The notes beneath the pieces are model-generated. The model saw nothing but the letters and a program-made list of their open reading frames with translations, was not told where the DNA came from and ran no database searches. The translations under genes and the position numbers were made by a program. Below, piece by piece: positions 9,401-20,084 of a stretch of 64,000 nt of DNA. Origin of the DNA: Mycoplasmopsis bovis 8790 (GTDB lineage Bacteria > Bacillota_I > Bacilli_A > Mycoplasmatales > Metamycoplasmataceae). The DNA lies in assembly GCF_005061465.1 (NCBI RefSeq), contig NZ_LAUS01000008.1, positions 1-64,000 of the forward strand. The letters run 5' to 3'. Each line of letters begins with the position of its first letter. The first letter of the stretch is position 1.

Positions 9401-11890
9401 TTACACCTCCTTTTCATACTCAGCTAACTGTTTTTTATACTTCTCTAATTTTTCTTGTTCTAATGCAATTTTTTCTTTAGGTGCTTTATTAATAAAATTT
9501 GGGTTATTGAGCATATTTTGTGCTCTACTAATTTCGAATTTTACTTGCTCTATTTTTTTATTAAGATCGGCTAATCTATCTTTTCTTAATGTTTCATTTT
9601 CTTCAATTCAGACTTTTAAATTGCCGTCAGTAAATAAAATATGGTTATTTTCCTTTAATGAAGCATTAGCCATTCTGTTTATTGCGCTTATTGTTTCGTT
9701 TGAAAACTCTTCACTAATATAATAGTTAATTATTTCCTTCTTGCTTATTGATTTCTCTTCTCTAAATTTTCTTAAAATTTTAACTACATTAATAATATGC
9801 TCTATTTCCTTAACTTTAGATGATCTGCTTAATTTCATAATCGGGAATTGTTCATCCAATAAGTCTTTTTTATAGATGCTTTGGTATAAATAATCAGTTA
9901 CAAAAGGCAAGAATGGATGAGCTATTATTAATAGCTTTCTAAGATTTTCTAATGCTTGTTTTTTATTAGGATATATCCTTAATAGTTCAATGTATCATGA
10001 TGAAAAATCATTAAAAATGAAATTAGATAATTCAGTGCCAGCAATAGTTAACTCATATTTATTCATTGCTCTGCTAATTTTATTTTGTAGGTTTTTAAAC
10101 TTATTATTAATTCAAATATCAGCAGCACTAGGTTTTGAAACATTATCATCTTCTAACATATTAATATAGCGGGCTATGTTTCATAGCTTGTTACATAAAC
10201 CTCATGCTGATCTGATTTTCTCAATTGAAAATCTTGTATCTAGCCCAGGCGATGAGCTTGTTACTAAGAAAAATCTTAATGAATCAGAACCATATTCTTC
10301 AATAACTTTAACAGGATCTACACCGTTATTTAATGACTTTGACATTTTGCGGTTTAGCTCATCACGAACTAATCCATGCAATAAAACAGTCTCAAAAGGT
10401 TTTTTATTAGTAAATTCAAGACTGAAGAAATACATACGCACAACTCAGAAAAAGATTATGTCATATCCGGTTACTAATAAGTTAGTAGGATAATATCTTT
10501 TTAACAATTCATCACTAGCAGGCCAACCTAAAAAAGAAAAAGGAGCTATTCCACTGCTAAATCAGGTATCAAGCACATCTGAATCTTGTACTCAGCCATC
10601 GCCAGGGCACTCAACTTGAACTTTTACTTCATTATCTTTGTATCAAGCAGGAATTCTATGACCTCATCATAGTTGGCGGCTTATTGTCCAGTCGTGCATA
10701 TTAGCAAGTCAATTATTTACTGTTTTTATAAAACGTTTAGGATAGAACTTTACATGATCTGCAGACTTTAAATGGTCAATTACTTTTTTCGCTAAAGTTT
10801 CCATTTTAACAAATCACTGTGGCATAACTAAAGTTTCAATTGGGGCATTGCTTCGCTCTGAATAGCCAACATTCGAGACTGTTTTCTCTTCTTTAACAAT
10901 TAAGTCATTAACTTTTAAGTATTTTGCTATAGCTTCTCTAGCTTCTTCTCTAGTTAAGCCATGAAATTGACTGCTAGGGCAGTTAATTTTGCCTTCTTGA
11001 TCAATTGTTTCTCTAATTTGCAAATTATGCTGTTTTATAATATCAATATCAACTTCAGCATGAGCTGAAAGCTTCATCAAACCAGAAGCAAACTTTTTAT
11101 CAACATATTCATCTTTAATAATTGGAATTATTTCATTAGTTAAAGGGTGAATAATATTCATATTTTCTAAGTGCTTATATCTGACATCAGTGGGGTTAAA
11201 TACAACTGCAACATCACTTAGCAATGTTTCTAATCTAACAGTTGCAACTGTTAAAAAGTCATTGCTTCCTTCAATTCTGTACTTAATATAGTACATAATT
11301 TGTTCAGTTGGTTTATTAATTACTTCAATGTTAGATAAAGCTGTTTTTAAAACAGGATCTCAATTAATTGCTTTTGTGTCTTTATAAATTAAACCTTTAT
11401 TATAAAGTTCTATAAACACCTTGTTTACAGCATCATTGGACAACTTATCTAGTGTAAAGCGTTCGCGCTCAAAGTCTAACCCAATGCCTAATGTTAGCCA
11501 TTGTTCTCTAAATTTATTGGCATAAGTTTCTTTTCACTCTCATACTTTTTCAATAAATTTTTCGCGCCCTAAGTCATGTCTGCTTAAGCCTTCAGTTTGT
11601 AACAAAACGCTTTCCACTTTACTTTGAGTTGCAATACCAGCATGATCCATTCCAGCAATATAAAATGTGTCATAACCTTCTAATTTTTTGTATCTTAAAA
11701 TTGTATCTTGGATATATTGATCTAAAGCATGCCCTATATGAAGTACACCAGTAACATTAGGCGGAGGTAAAAGCAATGAAAAAGGTTTTTTAGTCAAATC
11801 GTGCTGACTAAAAAACTTTTTATTTACTCATTTTTTTGATATTGCTTTTTCAAAATTTTGAGGAGCATATGTTTTATCAATTACATCCAT
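9401..11890 (-). CDS. valS: Valyl-tRNA synthetase
   Basis: 829 aa, one continuous frame once many TGA codons are read as Trp. Charges tRNA-Val. HIGH motif as HIGHALD near residue 50 after PPPNVTG; KMSKS as [10 protein letters not shown]; between them the editing domain, and a C-terminal helical anticodon-binding region ending in a coiled-coil tail ([14 protein letters not shown]). ATG at 11890 with AAGGAG upstream. Read together with folD. Confidence 0.96.
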
Positions 11891-12038
11891 AGATAACTCC
11901 TTAAGAAATTATTGTATGAAAGAGACTATTTTGTTACATAAAAAACAAAAAGAATTATACCATAATGTACATATTTTATATATGTTTAAGAATTGGGCAA
12001 ATCCAAAAAGTTAAAATACAGCATTAAAAATATGTGTT

Positions 12039-14480
12039 TTATTGCTTTTTTCTTTTTGTGAGCAATGTTTCATCTGTGCTGCTCCTAAGGTCTAAATATC
12101 TCTTAAATTGTTCATAAAGCACTCCTGTAGAGCCGCCATTATCATTGTGTAATAAACTTGGCTTAATATCAACAATAATACTTTCTGTATCGATGAATGC
12201 AGAATTTAATTCGTTTATTTTTAATTCTAAAGTCTGTTCGTCTTTAGGGTTATCTTGATCATTTTCATCAGAAACATTTCAGGTTTTATAATCACTAAAA
12301 GATGAAACAATGTAGTGATCTTTGCCTACTTTTATTTCTTCGCTGAATATAAATTCATCATCATTTATTTCAAAAGACTCATTGCCTATTGTATCTTGCA
12401 AATTTGCTTTGATTATAGGGTTAAATGGCTTATTTAATATTTCTTTTATGCTTCCATGTTCAACTGCTTTATTATTTACAATCATAAATGCAAAGTCAAA
12501 ATATGCAGACTTTAATACCTTTTTATCATTAGTAATAAACATAAAGCTATTGTTATTTAATTTAGATAATTCATCAATAACTCTAATAAGCTCTAATTTT
12601 TGGTTAATATCTTCAATGCTTGAATCATCTTCAATTATTACCAATCTAGGTTTACTTAACAACTCACTAATAAATGAAAGCTTGATTTTATTTGTATAAG
12701 AGATTTTGTCAGCTGATTTAACTAAGTTGGATATATGAATGGATGATTTTTCGAATATCTCTATAAAATGGACAAATAAGTAAAAATTATTTATTGTTTT
12801 TTTGTCAAAAAAACGCTTGTCAAAAATAATTGATTTAAGGGTTAAAAGTTTGTTAAAAACAACTGCAAAGGTAGAGTGGAATTTTTTAAGATTGCTTAAA
12901 CTATTGGCAAAATAAGCAAAACTAGGATTTTTAATTTCAGAATGATATACAATCCCTAAACGAAAATAGCTTCATAATGAGCCTATTTTCTTCATATTAG
13001 CAGTTACTTTAGAAAACCTATCAGATACTCTCTTAACATCAATAAAGAACTTTTTACTATTTTTAGTTGTGTGATTAAAAGTATTTTTTATTATGCCTAA
13101 TCTTCAGTCTATCTCACCACTTAATTGTTCAATTCTGTTTTTTAAGTCATTTTTAATCTGGTCAAATTTAAAATCATCTTTAACTTTGTAAAACTTGTCT
13201 TTTGTGTCTTTAATAATTTTTAAATTATTAGCTATATTTTTCTTGATATCTTTTTCTCTATTGCTAGATAATTCAACATAAAAGTCTAAATTGAAGTCAA
13301 AATTCTCTTCAATTTCCTGATAAATCTTGTAAGGCTTATCAACATCAGGTAAATTTTTATGATTTATTATGCTATTGTCAATAAAAAGCTTCAGTTCAGC
13401 TTTGAATTTATTAATAAGCTTTTGAATTTCTTCTGAATCTAGATATAAAAGCTTGTTTTTCTTTTCTTTTAGTTTGTCATAAATATATTTTTCGGCATAT
13501 GACTTTCTAATTAAAAACTGATATTGAATTGAATCTTTAGAATATTTGCTAGCTTTAAGCATATCAATATTGCTTATATGTTTGTACTTGTCACAAAGAT
13601 ATCTCAATTCTTCACTAGCATTAGCTTTTAATTCATTAGCTAATTTATGCAGTATCTTGATGCCATTTTCATTGTCTCTTATGATAAGTTCCTTTTTTAC
13701 ATCGATCATAGTTGGATTATTTAACTTTTTCATAAAGTTATATTGATTTTGTAATAAAGTAAGCTCACTATCTCCTAAATAATCAACATTATTTTCGATG
13801 GCATCACTTAAAAAAATGAATTTTTCTAAAAATGTTGATCCGGCTTCTGAAATATGACTTAAAATGTCGAAAATGCCTTTTTCATATACGTCTCTGTACT
13901 TTTCTAATAATTTATTGGCAGCACTATAATCCTTTATTCTAAGTGCTTGCTTAATTAAATCGGTGTAATAATTTTGCCATCTTTCGATTTCAACCAGCGC
14001 TGAATAAAATAGGCCAATTTTTGACTTAAATAAATCAAATATATTGCCTTTGACAATATACTCATATTTTCTTAAAGTCTTCATAATTAAATCAAGTATG
14101 CTCTCACTTACATATTGTTTTTTGGAAATAGTTACAAACTTAAGAAATGAGGGAATATCTTTAAAAGCATCTATTGCTTTTGAAATACTAAAATAGTTAA
14201 CTCCAGATAAAGCTTTTTTGCCTCTAACATATTTGTATGATAAATCAGTTTTTACATCTGGCAAAAAGCATGAAACCATTTGATTAGGATTATTATTAAG
14301 AATTTTTCAAAAATTGCCATCAAAAAATGTTTTTGAATCATCATTAACTAAAAAAACTAATCTTTCATTGTTAAAGATTTTAATTTTTCTAATATCGACA
14401 TCATATTTATACTGACTGCCAGTAATATAGCAATTATCAAAGTTTAGTGCTGTTTTAACTCTTTTATTTTCCATTTTCAT
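12039..14480 (-). CDS. Degenerate OppF-like ABC ATPase, probably non-catalytic
   Basis: 813 aa, one unbroken frame (TGA as Trp). It looks like a relative of the 800-aa OppF at 50703-53105: same size, a long helical middle (residues about 110-550), then a C-terminal part that aligns with OppF (RLGIVYHSEIKNPSFAYFAN; SKPRLVIIEDDSS against EPKVIVADEPIAS; SFMFITNDKKVLK against IGMIFIAHDLSMI; KAVEHGSIKEILNKPFNPI against GKIVESGDTATVYKRPLHP). Catalytic motifs are lost: the P-loop position reads VNDDSKTFFDGN, the SGGQ signature reads KISYTN, Walker B ends in ED, and the switch His is Asn. So it probably cannot hydrolyse ATP. The frame is intact over 2.4 kb, which suggests selection. ATG at 14480 with AGGAGC. 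Divergent from the tmRNA. Confidence 0.7.
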
Positions 14481-14540
14481 GAGTGCTCCTAACTTTGATT
14501 ATTTCTGTCAATTAAATATACTAGTTAATCAATTAAAATA

Positions 14541-14546
14541 TATAAT
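14541..14546 (+). promoter_or_regulatory. -10 box of the tmRNA promoter
   Basis: TATAAT lies 21 bp before the first base of the mature tmRNA, at the right place for a start a few bases upstream of the 5' end. The -35 is not clear. Confidence 0.5.
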
Positions 14547-14566
14547 AAAATTATAACCTATCATAT

Positions 14567-14961
14567 GGGGATGTAATGGCTTCGACATGCATTGGGTTTT
14601 ATAACAATTAGTGGTCTTGCAAACCTAAAGGCAACTAGGTTTAATACGTGCAAACGATAAAAAGTCAGAAGAAGTTCGTGTTGAACTTCCAGCATTTGCT
14701 ATTGCAAATGCAAACGCAAACCTTGCTTTTGCTTAAGAATTAGCAGCAAGTGATTTATGCAAAGTGTCCAATTTGCATAAATCGGTTTTCTGGACTAGTT
14801 TTATCTAGCGTGTCAATGGATAAAATGAATTTTAGACACAATACTAATTTAAGTTTGTTTGTTTTTCTTAACTTAGTATTACTGAAAATAAACTAAACTA
14901 TGAAAAGTTGTTATATAAGCTTGGTGTGTGGACTCGGGTTCGACTCCCGACATCTCCACCA
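14567..14961 (+). ncRNA. ssrA: tmRNA (trans-translation RNA)
   Basis: 395 nt with CCA encoded. The 5' end GGGGATG pairs with CATCTCC just before the 3' ACCA as the acceptor stem; the T-arm reads GGGTTCGACTCCC. The tag frame runs 14650-14736, starts ANDKKSEEVR and ends LAFA, 28 residues before TAA. The tag is long compared with the usual 8-12 residues, a known feature of mycoplasmas. It works with SmpB to free stalled ribosomes and mark their products for degradation. Confidence 0.97.
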
Positions 14962-14983
14962 TTTGCATTTAATTTATGCACCA

Positions 14984-15009
14984 AAAACAGCATTTTTTGC
15001 TGTTTTTTC
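14984..15009 (+). terminator. Terminator after tmRNA
   Basis: Stem AAAACAGCA / TGCTGTTTT with a T-rich loop and a trailing T-run, 23 bp after the CCA end. Confidence 0.75.
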
Positions 15010-15042
15010 ATATTTTTTACCACTTTTTCAAAAAATTCATTA

Positions 15043-15071
15043 TTGACAAGAGTCTTTATTTGATATATTGT
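15043..15071 (+). promoter_or_regulatory. Promoter of the first DUF285 lipoprotein
   Basis: TTGACA (15043-15048), 17 bp, TATTGT (15066-15071), 48 bp before the ATG. It differs from the promoter shared by the second and third genes of the cluster. Confidence 0.55.
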
Positions 15072-15118
15072 TGAAAAATTTTTTTACATCTTAATTACAA
15101 ATAAAGGAACAACAAAAT

Positions 15119-16588
15119 ATGAATAAGAAAAAACTAATATTAATTAGGGGGGGGGTACTTTTTGCTAGTTCACTTCCTTTAATTGCAGCTTCATGTAAAA
15201 ATAATGAAACTAAGGAACCCAAAAAGGAACCTGAAATGGATGCCCCAATTGCTCCGCCTGCTGATCCCGGAAAATCTGAACCTATGCACAGTGGTGAACC
15301 TAAAGTTTTAAAAACCGATATATCTAGTTTAAAGCTTGAATTTAGTCCAACAAATAATACGAATAAAAGTGAAGTTTTAGAACTACTAAAAAAACAACCT
15401 AAACTAGAGAATTTGACTGAAAGTGATTTTGACCTCAAATTAGAGCAAAAAGCTCTATTAAATAGGGAAGGAAGAATAACCATAAAGGCAAATCAAAACT
15501 CTGAAATAATTGAAGGTCAATTTCAAATAAAAATTGAAAAGCTTAAGTCTGTTATTGCAAAGGAACATATTTATAGTAAGGATAAAACCGAAGTTTTAGA
15601 AATTGGTTACGACTCTAGAGGAATCATAAAAAGATTTGACACAAAAGTTAAAAAAGTTTCGGCAAAACTACCAGAAGAGGTTATTAGTTTATATAGAGCT
15701 TTTGAAAACAACGAAAATGAAATTATTGAAAATTTAGGTAAATGAGACACTTCAAATATTGAAAATATGAGTCAAGTGTTTTTTAGAGCCAAAAACTTCA
15801 ACACAGATATATCAAGCTGGAAGACTGATAAAGTAGAAGACATGAGTTATATGTTTTATGCTACTGAAAAGTTCAATATAAATCTAGATAAATGAAACAC
15901 TGCAAGTGTTAAAAACATGAATAGAATGTTTCAAGAAGCTAAGATGTTCAATGGCAACGTTTCAAGCTGAAAAACACAAAATGTTACAAATATGGAACAT
16001 ATGTTTGAAAAAGCTACTGCTTTCAATCAAGACTTATCATCATGAAATGTTGAGAATGTTTCGAAAATGAAAAATATGTTTAGTGGTGCCAAGGAATTTA
16101 ATAAACCATTATTTAAGTTAATTAATCCTAAAGTAAGTGATATGTCATATATGTTTTATGGTGCCGAAAAATTTAATGATTCGTCTGTTTCACAGTGAAA
16201 TACGTTAGGCGTTACTAAGATGAATGCAATGTTTAGGGACGCTAAAGCATTTAATCAAAACCTAAGTAACTGAAAAACTGACAATGTAACATTAATGTCT
16301 GATATGTTTTCAGGGGCAGATATTTTCAACAGTGATATAAGCGGGTGAAAAACATCTAAAGTTACAGATATGAGACAAATGTTTAAAGATGCTAAAGCAT
16401 TTAATCAAAATATATCGAATTGAGATGTTAAAAATGTAACCGATGTGTCAAGCATGTTTGCAAATGCTTTCTCTTTCAAACAAGACTTAGATAAATGAAC
16501 ATTCAACAGTAAAGAAGTTAAATATGAAAACTTTAAAAAGGGAGCACATATTAGTAAACTTCCTAATTTTAATAATAAAACAAAATAA
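15119..16588 (+). CDS. DUF285 (BspA-like) lipoprotein 1, poly-G switched
   Basis: 489 aa. Signal MNKKKLIL, a hydrophobic stretch and lipobox IAASC put it on the cell surface as a lipoprotein. Next a Pro-rich linker (EMDAPIAPPADP), a small beta module (residues about 60-130), the lead-in EVLEIGYDSRG, then about ten repeats of roughly 25 residues of the form F..A..FN.D.S.W.T.NV..M..MF, the DUF285 pattern. Most repeat Trp codons are TGA, so the gene looks broken in the standard code. AAAGGA lies 12 nt before the ATG. A run of 9 G (15147-15155) in the signal peptide is in the ON phase; one G more or fewer leads to a stop within about 12 codons. DUF285 proteins are surface antigens; the binding partner is unknown. 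Confidence 0.9.
15147..15155 (+). repeat. Poly-G tract (9 G), phase switch of lipoprotein 1
   Basis: Nine G in the signal-peptide codons AGG GGG GGG GTA. With 10 G the frame runs into TAG, with 8 G into TAA, both within a few codons. This is the typical setup for slipped-strand phase variation. Confidence 0.8.
15173..15445 (+). repeat. 273-bp block identical to 16830-17102
   Basis: By eye no mismatch over 273 bp against 16830-17102, although the sequences before and after differ at many positions, including synonymous ones. It covers the lipobox, linker and beta module. Confidence 0.85.
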
Positions 16589-16621
16589 ACTAGATTTATT
16601 AACACATAGCAAAATACAGAT

Positions 16622-16650
16622 GTGCTACAGATTTTCTGTTGCACTTTTTT
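16622..16650 (+). terminator. Terminator after DUF285 lipoprotein 1
   Basis: Stem GTGCTACAGA / TCTGTTGCAC with one mismatch, loop TTT, followed by six T. A close relative of this hairpin follows lipoprotein 2 (18321-18350), so the terminator was copied with the gene. Confidence 0.75.
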
Positions 16651-16698
16651 ATTACATTTTTTAGTGACTAAACTCTTATTTTTAGCTATTCTTCATTC

Positions 16699-16727
16699 TT
16701 ATTCCAAACAATCTTTTTTGATATACT
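16699..16727 (+). promoter_or_regulatory. Promoter of DUF285 lipoprotein 2
   Basis: TATACT (16722-16727) with TTATTC 17 bp upstream. The whole stretch is conserved before lipoprotein 3 (18388-18416), which supports a real promoter. Confidence 0.55.
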
Positions 16728-16775
16728 AATTAAAAATTTTTTATACATATAAATCAAATAAAGGAATTAAGAAAT

Positions 16776-18245
16776 ATGAATAAGAAAAAACTAATATTAA
16801 TTAGGGGGGGGTTACTTTTTGCTAATTCGCTTCCTTTAATTGCAGCTTCATGTAAAAATAATGAAACTAAGGAACCCAAAAAGGAACCTGAAATGGATGC
16901 CCCAATTGCTCCGCCTGCTGATCCCGGAAAATCTGAACCTATGCACAGTGGTGAACCTAAAGTTTTAAAAACCGATATATCTAGTTTAAAGCTTGAATTT
17001 AGTCCAACAAATAATACGAATAAAAGTGAAGTTTTAGAACTACTAAAAAAACAACCTAAACTAGAGAATTTGACTGAAAGTGATTTTGACCTCAAATTAG
17101 AGAAGAAAGCACTTTTAAATAGAGAAGGGCTGATAGTTGTTGTTGCAAATCCTGAATCTCAGTTAGTTTCAGGAACGCTTAATATTACTATAAAAAAGCT
17201 TGATAAGTTAATTCCAAGAGAACATAAATACAGCAATGATAAAACACGGGTTCTTGAAATTGGATATGATGAAAAAGGAAGAATCAAAACATTTGACAAA
17301 AACGTAAAAGAAGTTCCGGCAGATCTTCCTGAAGAAATTATTAGCCTTAACTGAGCATTTGATAGAAATTTAAATGAGAAGATTGTTAATTTAGAAAAAT
17401 GAGACACTTCAAATGTTGAAAGCATGAATAAAACTTTCTTTGAAGCCAAAAAATTTAATACTGATATTTCTAGTTGAAAAACAAACAATGTCAAAGATAT
17501 GTCATATATGTTTGCATCAGCTGAATCATTTAATCAAAATTTAGATAAATGAGACACATCTAATGTTACAACTATGAATAGAATGTTTCAACAAGCAAAA
17601 ACTTTTAATGGTGATGTCTCAAAATGGGATACAAAGAATGTAAAAGATATGTCCTATATGTTTGATAAAGCAGAATCATTTAACAATGATATTTCATTAT
17701 GAAATGTAGACAATGTAACTACAATGGAAAGAATGTTTAGTGGCGCTAAATCATTTAATAAACCTATTTTTAAATTGGTTAATCCTAAGGTTACAAATTT
17801 AGAATATATGTTTTATGGTGCATCTAAATTTAATGATTCTAATATTTCACAATGAAACACATCTTCAGTTACTACAATAAATGCTATGTTTAAAGATGCC
17901 ATTGAATTTAACCAAGATCTTTCAAAGTGAAAAACTGACAAAATTACAATAATGTCTAGCACTTTTTCAAATGCAGCCAAATTTAACGGCAATATAAAAA
18001 ACTGAAACACATCAAATGTTACAACAATGAAGGAAATGTTTTGGCGTGCTCAAACATTTAACCAAGATATTGGCAATTGAGATGTCAAAAATGTAAAAGA
18101 TGTAACATCAATGTTTTTTGGAGCAGGACACTTTGATAAATCGCTGAAAAATTGAAAGTTCAACACTGAGCCAGAGCATCAAAATTTCAACAATGGTTCA
18201 AAACCAAAAGACCTTCCAACATTTAAGCAACCTAATGCTAAGTAA
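16776..18245 (+). CDS. DUF285 (BspA-like) lipoprotein 2, poly-G switched
   Basis: 489 aa, exactly the length of lipoprotein 1. Same build: signal with lipobox IAASC, Pro-rich linker, beta module, EVLEIGYDEKG lead-in and about ten DUF285 repeats (for example SFNQNLDKWDTSNV). The N-terminal 273 bp after the poly-G are identical to lipoprotein 1, while the repeats differ clearly, so the front was copied recently or is kept the same by gene conversion. The 8-G tract is in phase. AAAGGAATTAAG precedes the ATG. Surface-exposed lipoprotein, probably an antigen or adhesin. Confidence 0.9.
16804..16811 (+). repeat. Poly-G tract (8 G), phase switch of lipoprotein 2
   Basis: Eight G in AGG GGG GGG TTA. 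Seven G leads to TAA after a few codons, nine G to TAA after four codons. Same place as the tracts in the two sister genes, but a different length. Confidence 0.8.
16830..17102 (+). repeat. 273-bp block identical to 15173-15445
   Basis: Second copy of the block in lipoprotein 1; see the finding on gene conversion. Confidence 0.85.
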
Positions 18246-18281
18246 TTTTATAAGATGATAATTAAAAAAATGAAAAACACG

Positions 18282-18350
18282 GCAGACAACCATATGTTGT
18301 CTGCTCTCATTCTTTAAGATGTGCTACAGATCTTCTGTAGTACTTTTATT
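18282..18350 (+). terminator. Double hairpin terminator after lipoprotein 2
   Basis: A perfect 9-bp stem GCAGACAAC / GTTGTCTGC (18282-18304) is followed by GTGCTACAGA / TCTGTAGTAC (18321-18343) and a T-rich run. The second hairpin is the counterpart of the one after lipoprotein 1. Confidence 0.75.
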
Positions 18351-18387
18351 TTTTTCTTTTAACCCTATTTATAGTAAGAAAACATTC

Positions 18388-18416
18388 TTATTCCGGATAA
18401 TCTTTTTTGATATACT
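18388..18416 (+). promoter_or_regulatory. Promoter of DUF285 lipoprotein 3
   Basis: TTATTC, 17 bp, TATACT, within a longer stretch that matches the upstream region of lipoprotein 2 nearly base for base down to the ATG. Confidence 0.55.
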
Positions 18417-18464
18417 TATCAAAATTTTTTTGTATATGTAAATCAAATAAAGGAATAAAGAAAT

Positions 18465-20042
18465 ATGAATAAGAAAAAATTAATATTATTAGGGGGGGGG
18501 GTACTTTTTGCTAGTTCGCTTCCTGTAATTGCGGCTTCATGTAAAAATAATGAAACTAAGGAGCCTGAAATGGATGCTCCAATTGCTCCGCCTGCTGACC
18601 CCGGAAAAGATAATCCAGAAAAAACTGATCCTAGTCAAAATGAAGAACCTAAAAAGGAGCCTGAAATGGATGCTCCAATTGCTCCGCCTACTGATCCTGG
18701 AAAAGATAATACAGAAAAAACTGATCCTAATCAAAATGAAGAACCTAAGATTTTAAAAACTGATATTTCGAAATTAAAGCTTCGAACTAATCTCACAAAT
18801 AATACATCTAAAAAAGATATTTTAGATTTGCTTAAAAAACAAGATAAATTAGACAATTTAACAGAGAGTGATTTTGACTTCAAGTTAGAGAAAAAAGCTC
18901 TTTTAAACAGAGAAGGGGAATTTAGCATAACATCAAAGCCAGAGTCTAAACTAATTTCCGGAACCCTAAAACTCACAATTGACTATCTTCAAGAAGTAAC
19001 ACCAAGAAAACATAAATATAATGCTGATAAGACTGAAGTATTAGAAATTGGCTACGACAAATATGGACAAATTGAGCAGTTTGCCAGAAATGTTAAGAAA
19101 GTCCCCGAAGTTCTTCCAGAAGAAGTTATAAGTTTAGAGAGTGCATTTGATAGAAATTGAAGTGGCACTATTCAAGGATTAGATAAATGGGACACATCAA
19201 ATGTTGAAAATATGCGGAAGCTTTTCTTTGGCGCAGTTAATTTCAACACAGATATTTCTAACTGAAAAACTGATAAAGTAAATGCTATGGATTATATGTT
19301 TTCAGGCGCTAAAAAATTCAACCATGACTTGAATAAGTGAAAGACTTCAAATGTTAGAAATATGAATAGAATGTTTCAAGAAGCCGAAGCCTTTGATGGA
19401 AATATTTCAACATGAGACACTAAAAATGTAAGTGATATGGCTTATATGTTTTCTGGCGCTACAACATTTAACAAAGACATATCAAGCTGAAATGTTGATA
19501 ATGTTTCAACAATGGAAAGAATGTTTGAAAATGCATCGAAATTTAACAGTCCAATATTTAAGTTGGTAAATCCAAAAGTTAAAAATATGCAATATATGTT
19601 CTACAATGCAAAAGAATTTAATAATTCAAATATTTCAAATTGAAATACATCATCAGTCACTGATATAAGATCAATGTTTAGAGGTGCAATTGAGTTTAAC
19701 CAAAATTTAAATTGAAAAACAGAAAATATCACTAATATGTCTAACCTGTTTGCAGAAGCTAGCAAATTCAATGGTGACATAACTAAATGAAACACTGGTA
19801 ATGTTATCGATATGAAAGGGATGTTTCAAAAAGCCATTGCTTTTAACAAGGACATATCAGGCTGAAACATTAAAAAAGTTAAAGATGTAAGCTTTATGTT
19901 TGATTATGCCTATAAATTTGACCATTCACTAAAGAAATGAGAATTTGAACAAGGAACAGCCAATAATCACTTTGCTAATGCAAATGAATTACATAATAAT
20001 TCCGATAAACTCCCAATATTTAAGCCTATTAAAGCCAAATAA
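18465..20042 (+). CDS. DUF285 (BspA-like) lipoprotein 3, poly-G switched
   Basis: 525 aa. Signal MNKKKLILLGGG, lipobox IAASC. It is longer than its sisters because the Pro-rich linker is a tandem duplication of 32 residues (EPEMDAPIAPP followed by DPGKDN and a Gln/Asn/Glu stretch, twice). The beta module, the EVLEIGYDKYG lead-in and about ten DUF285 repeats follow, and the C-terminus is Lys-rich. The 10-G tract is in phase. There is no terminator directly behind it, so the small gene at 20085 may be read from here. Confidence 0.9.
18492..18501 (+). repeat. Poly-G tract (10 G), phase switch of lipoprotein 3
   Basis: Ten G in GGG GGG GGG GTA. Nine G runs to TAA and eleven G to TAG within about 12 codons. 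Confidence 0.8.
18561..18752 (+). repeat. 96-bp tandem repeat in the linker of lipoprotein 3
   Basis: Two copies of 96 bp (18561-18656 and 18657-18752) with few differences, coding two 32-residue units that begin EPEMDAPIAPP. The unit is in frame, so copy-number change would alter linker length without a frameshift. Confidence 0.85.
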
Positions 20043-20069
20043 TTTTGCAAGCACTATTTTTTATGTTTA

Positions 20070-20084
20070 ATGTAAAATTTACAT
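20070..20084 (+). promoter_or_regulatory. Palindrome ending at the start codon of the 20085 gene
   Basis: ATGTAAAATTTACAT is a perfect palindrome whose last base touches the ATG at 20085. No Shine-Dalgarno is visible. It could fold over the start, act as an operator, or be chance. Confidence 0.3.

Noticed and set aside
9401-11890. valS, proS, potA, pepF, thiI, oppA and others look like strings of broken genes
   Set aside because: All breaks are TGA codons in one constant frame and the parts join into full-length proteins with the expected motifs, so TGA is Trp and there are no pseudogenes here.
18537-18734. Minus-strand frames over the Pro-rich linker of lipoprotein 3 and similar antisense frames in the sister genes
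   Set aside because: They mirror the tandem repeat on the other strand, have no ribosome site, and are shadows of the lipoprotein genes.
15119-20042. The three similar lipoproteins as a mobile element or CRISPR-like array
   Set aside because: The repeats are coding (about 75-bp DUF285 units) with degenerate sequence, there are no spacers, transposase or terminal repeats; tandem gene duplication explains them.
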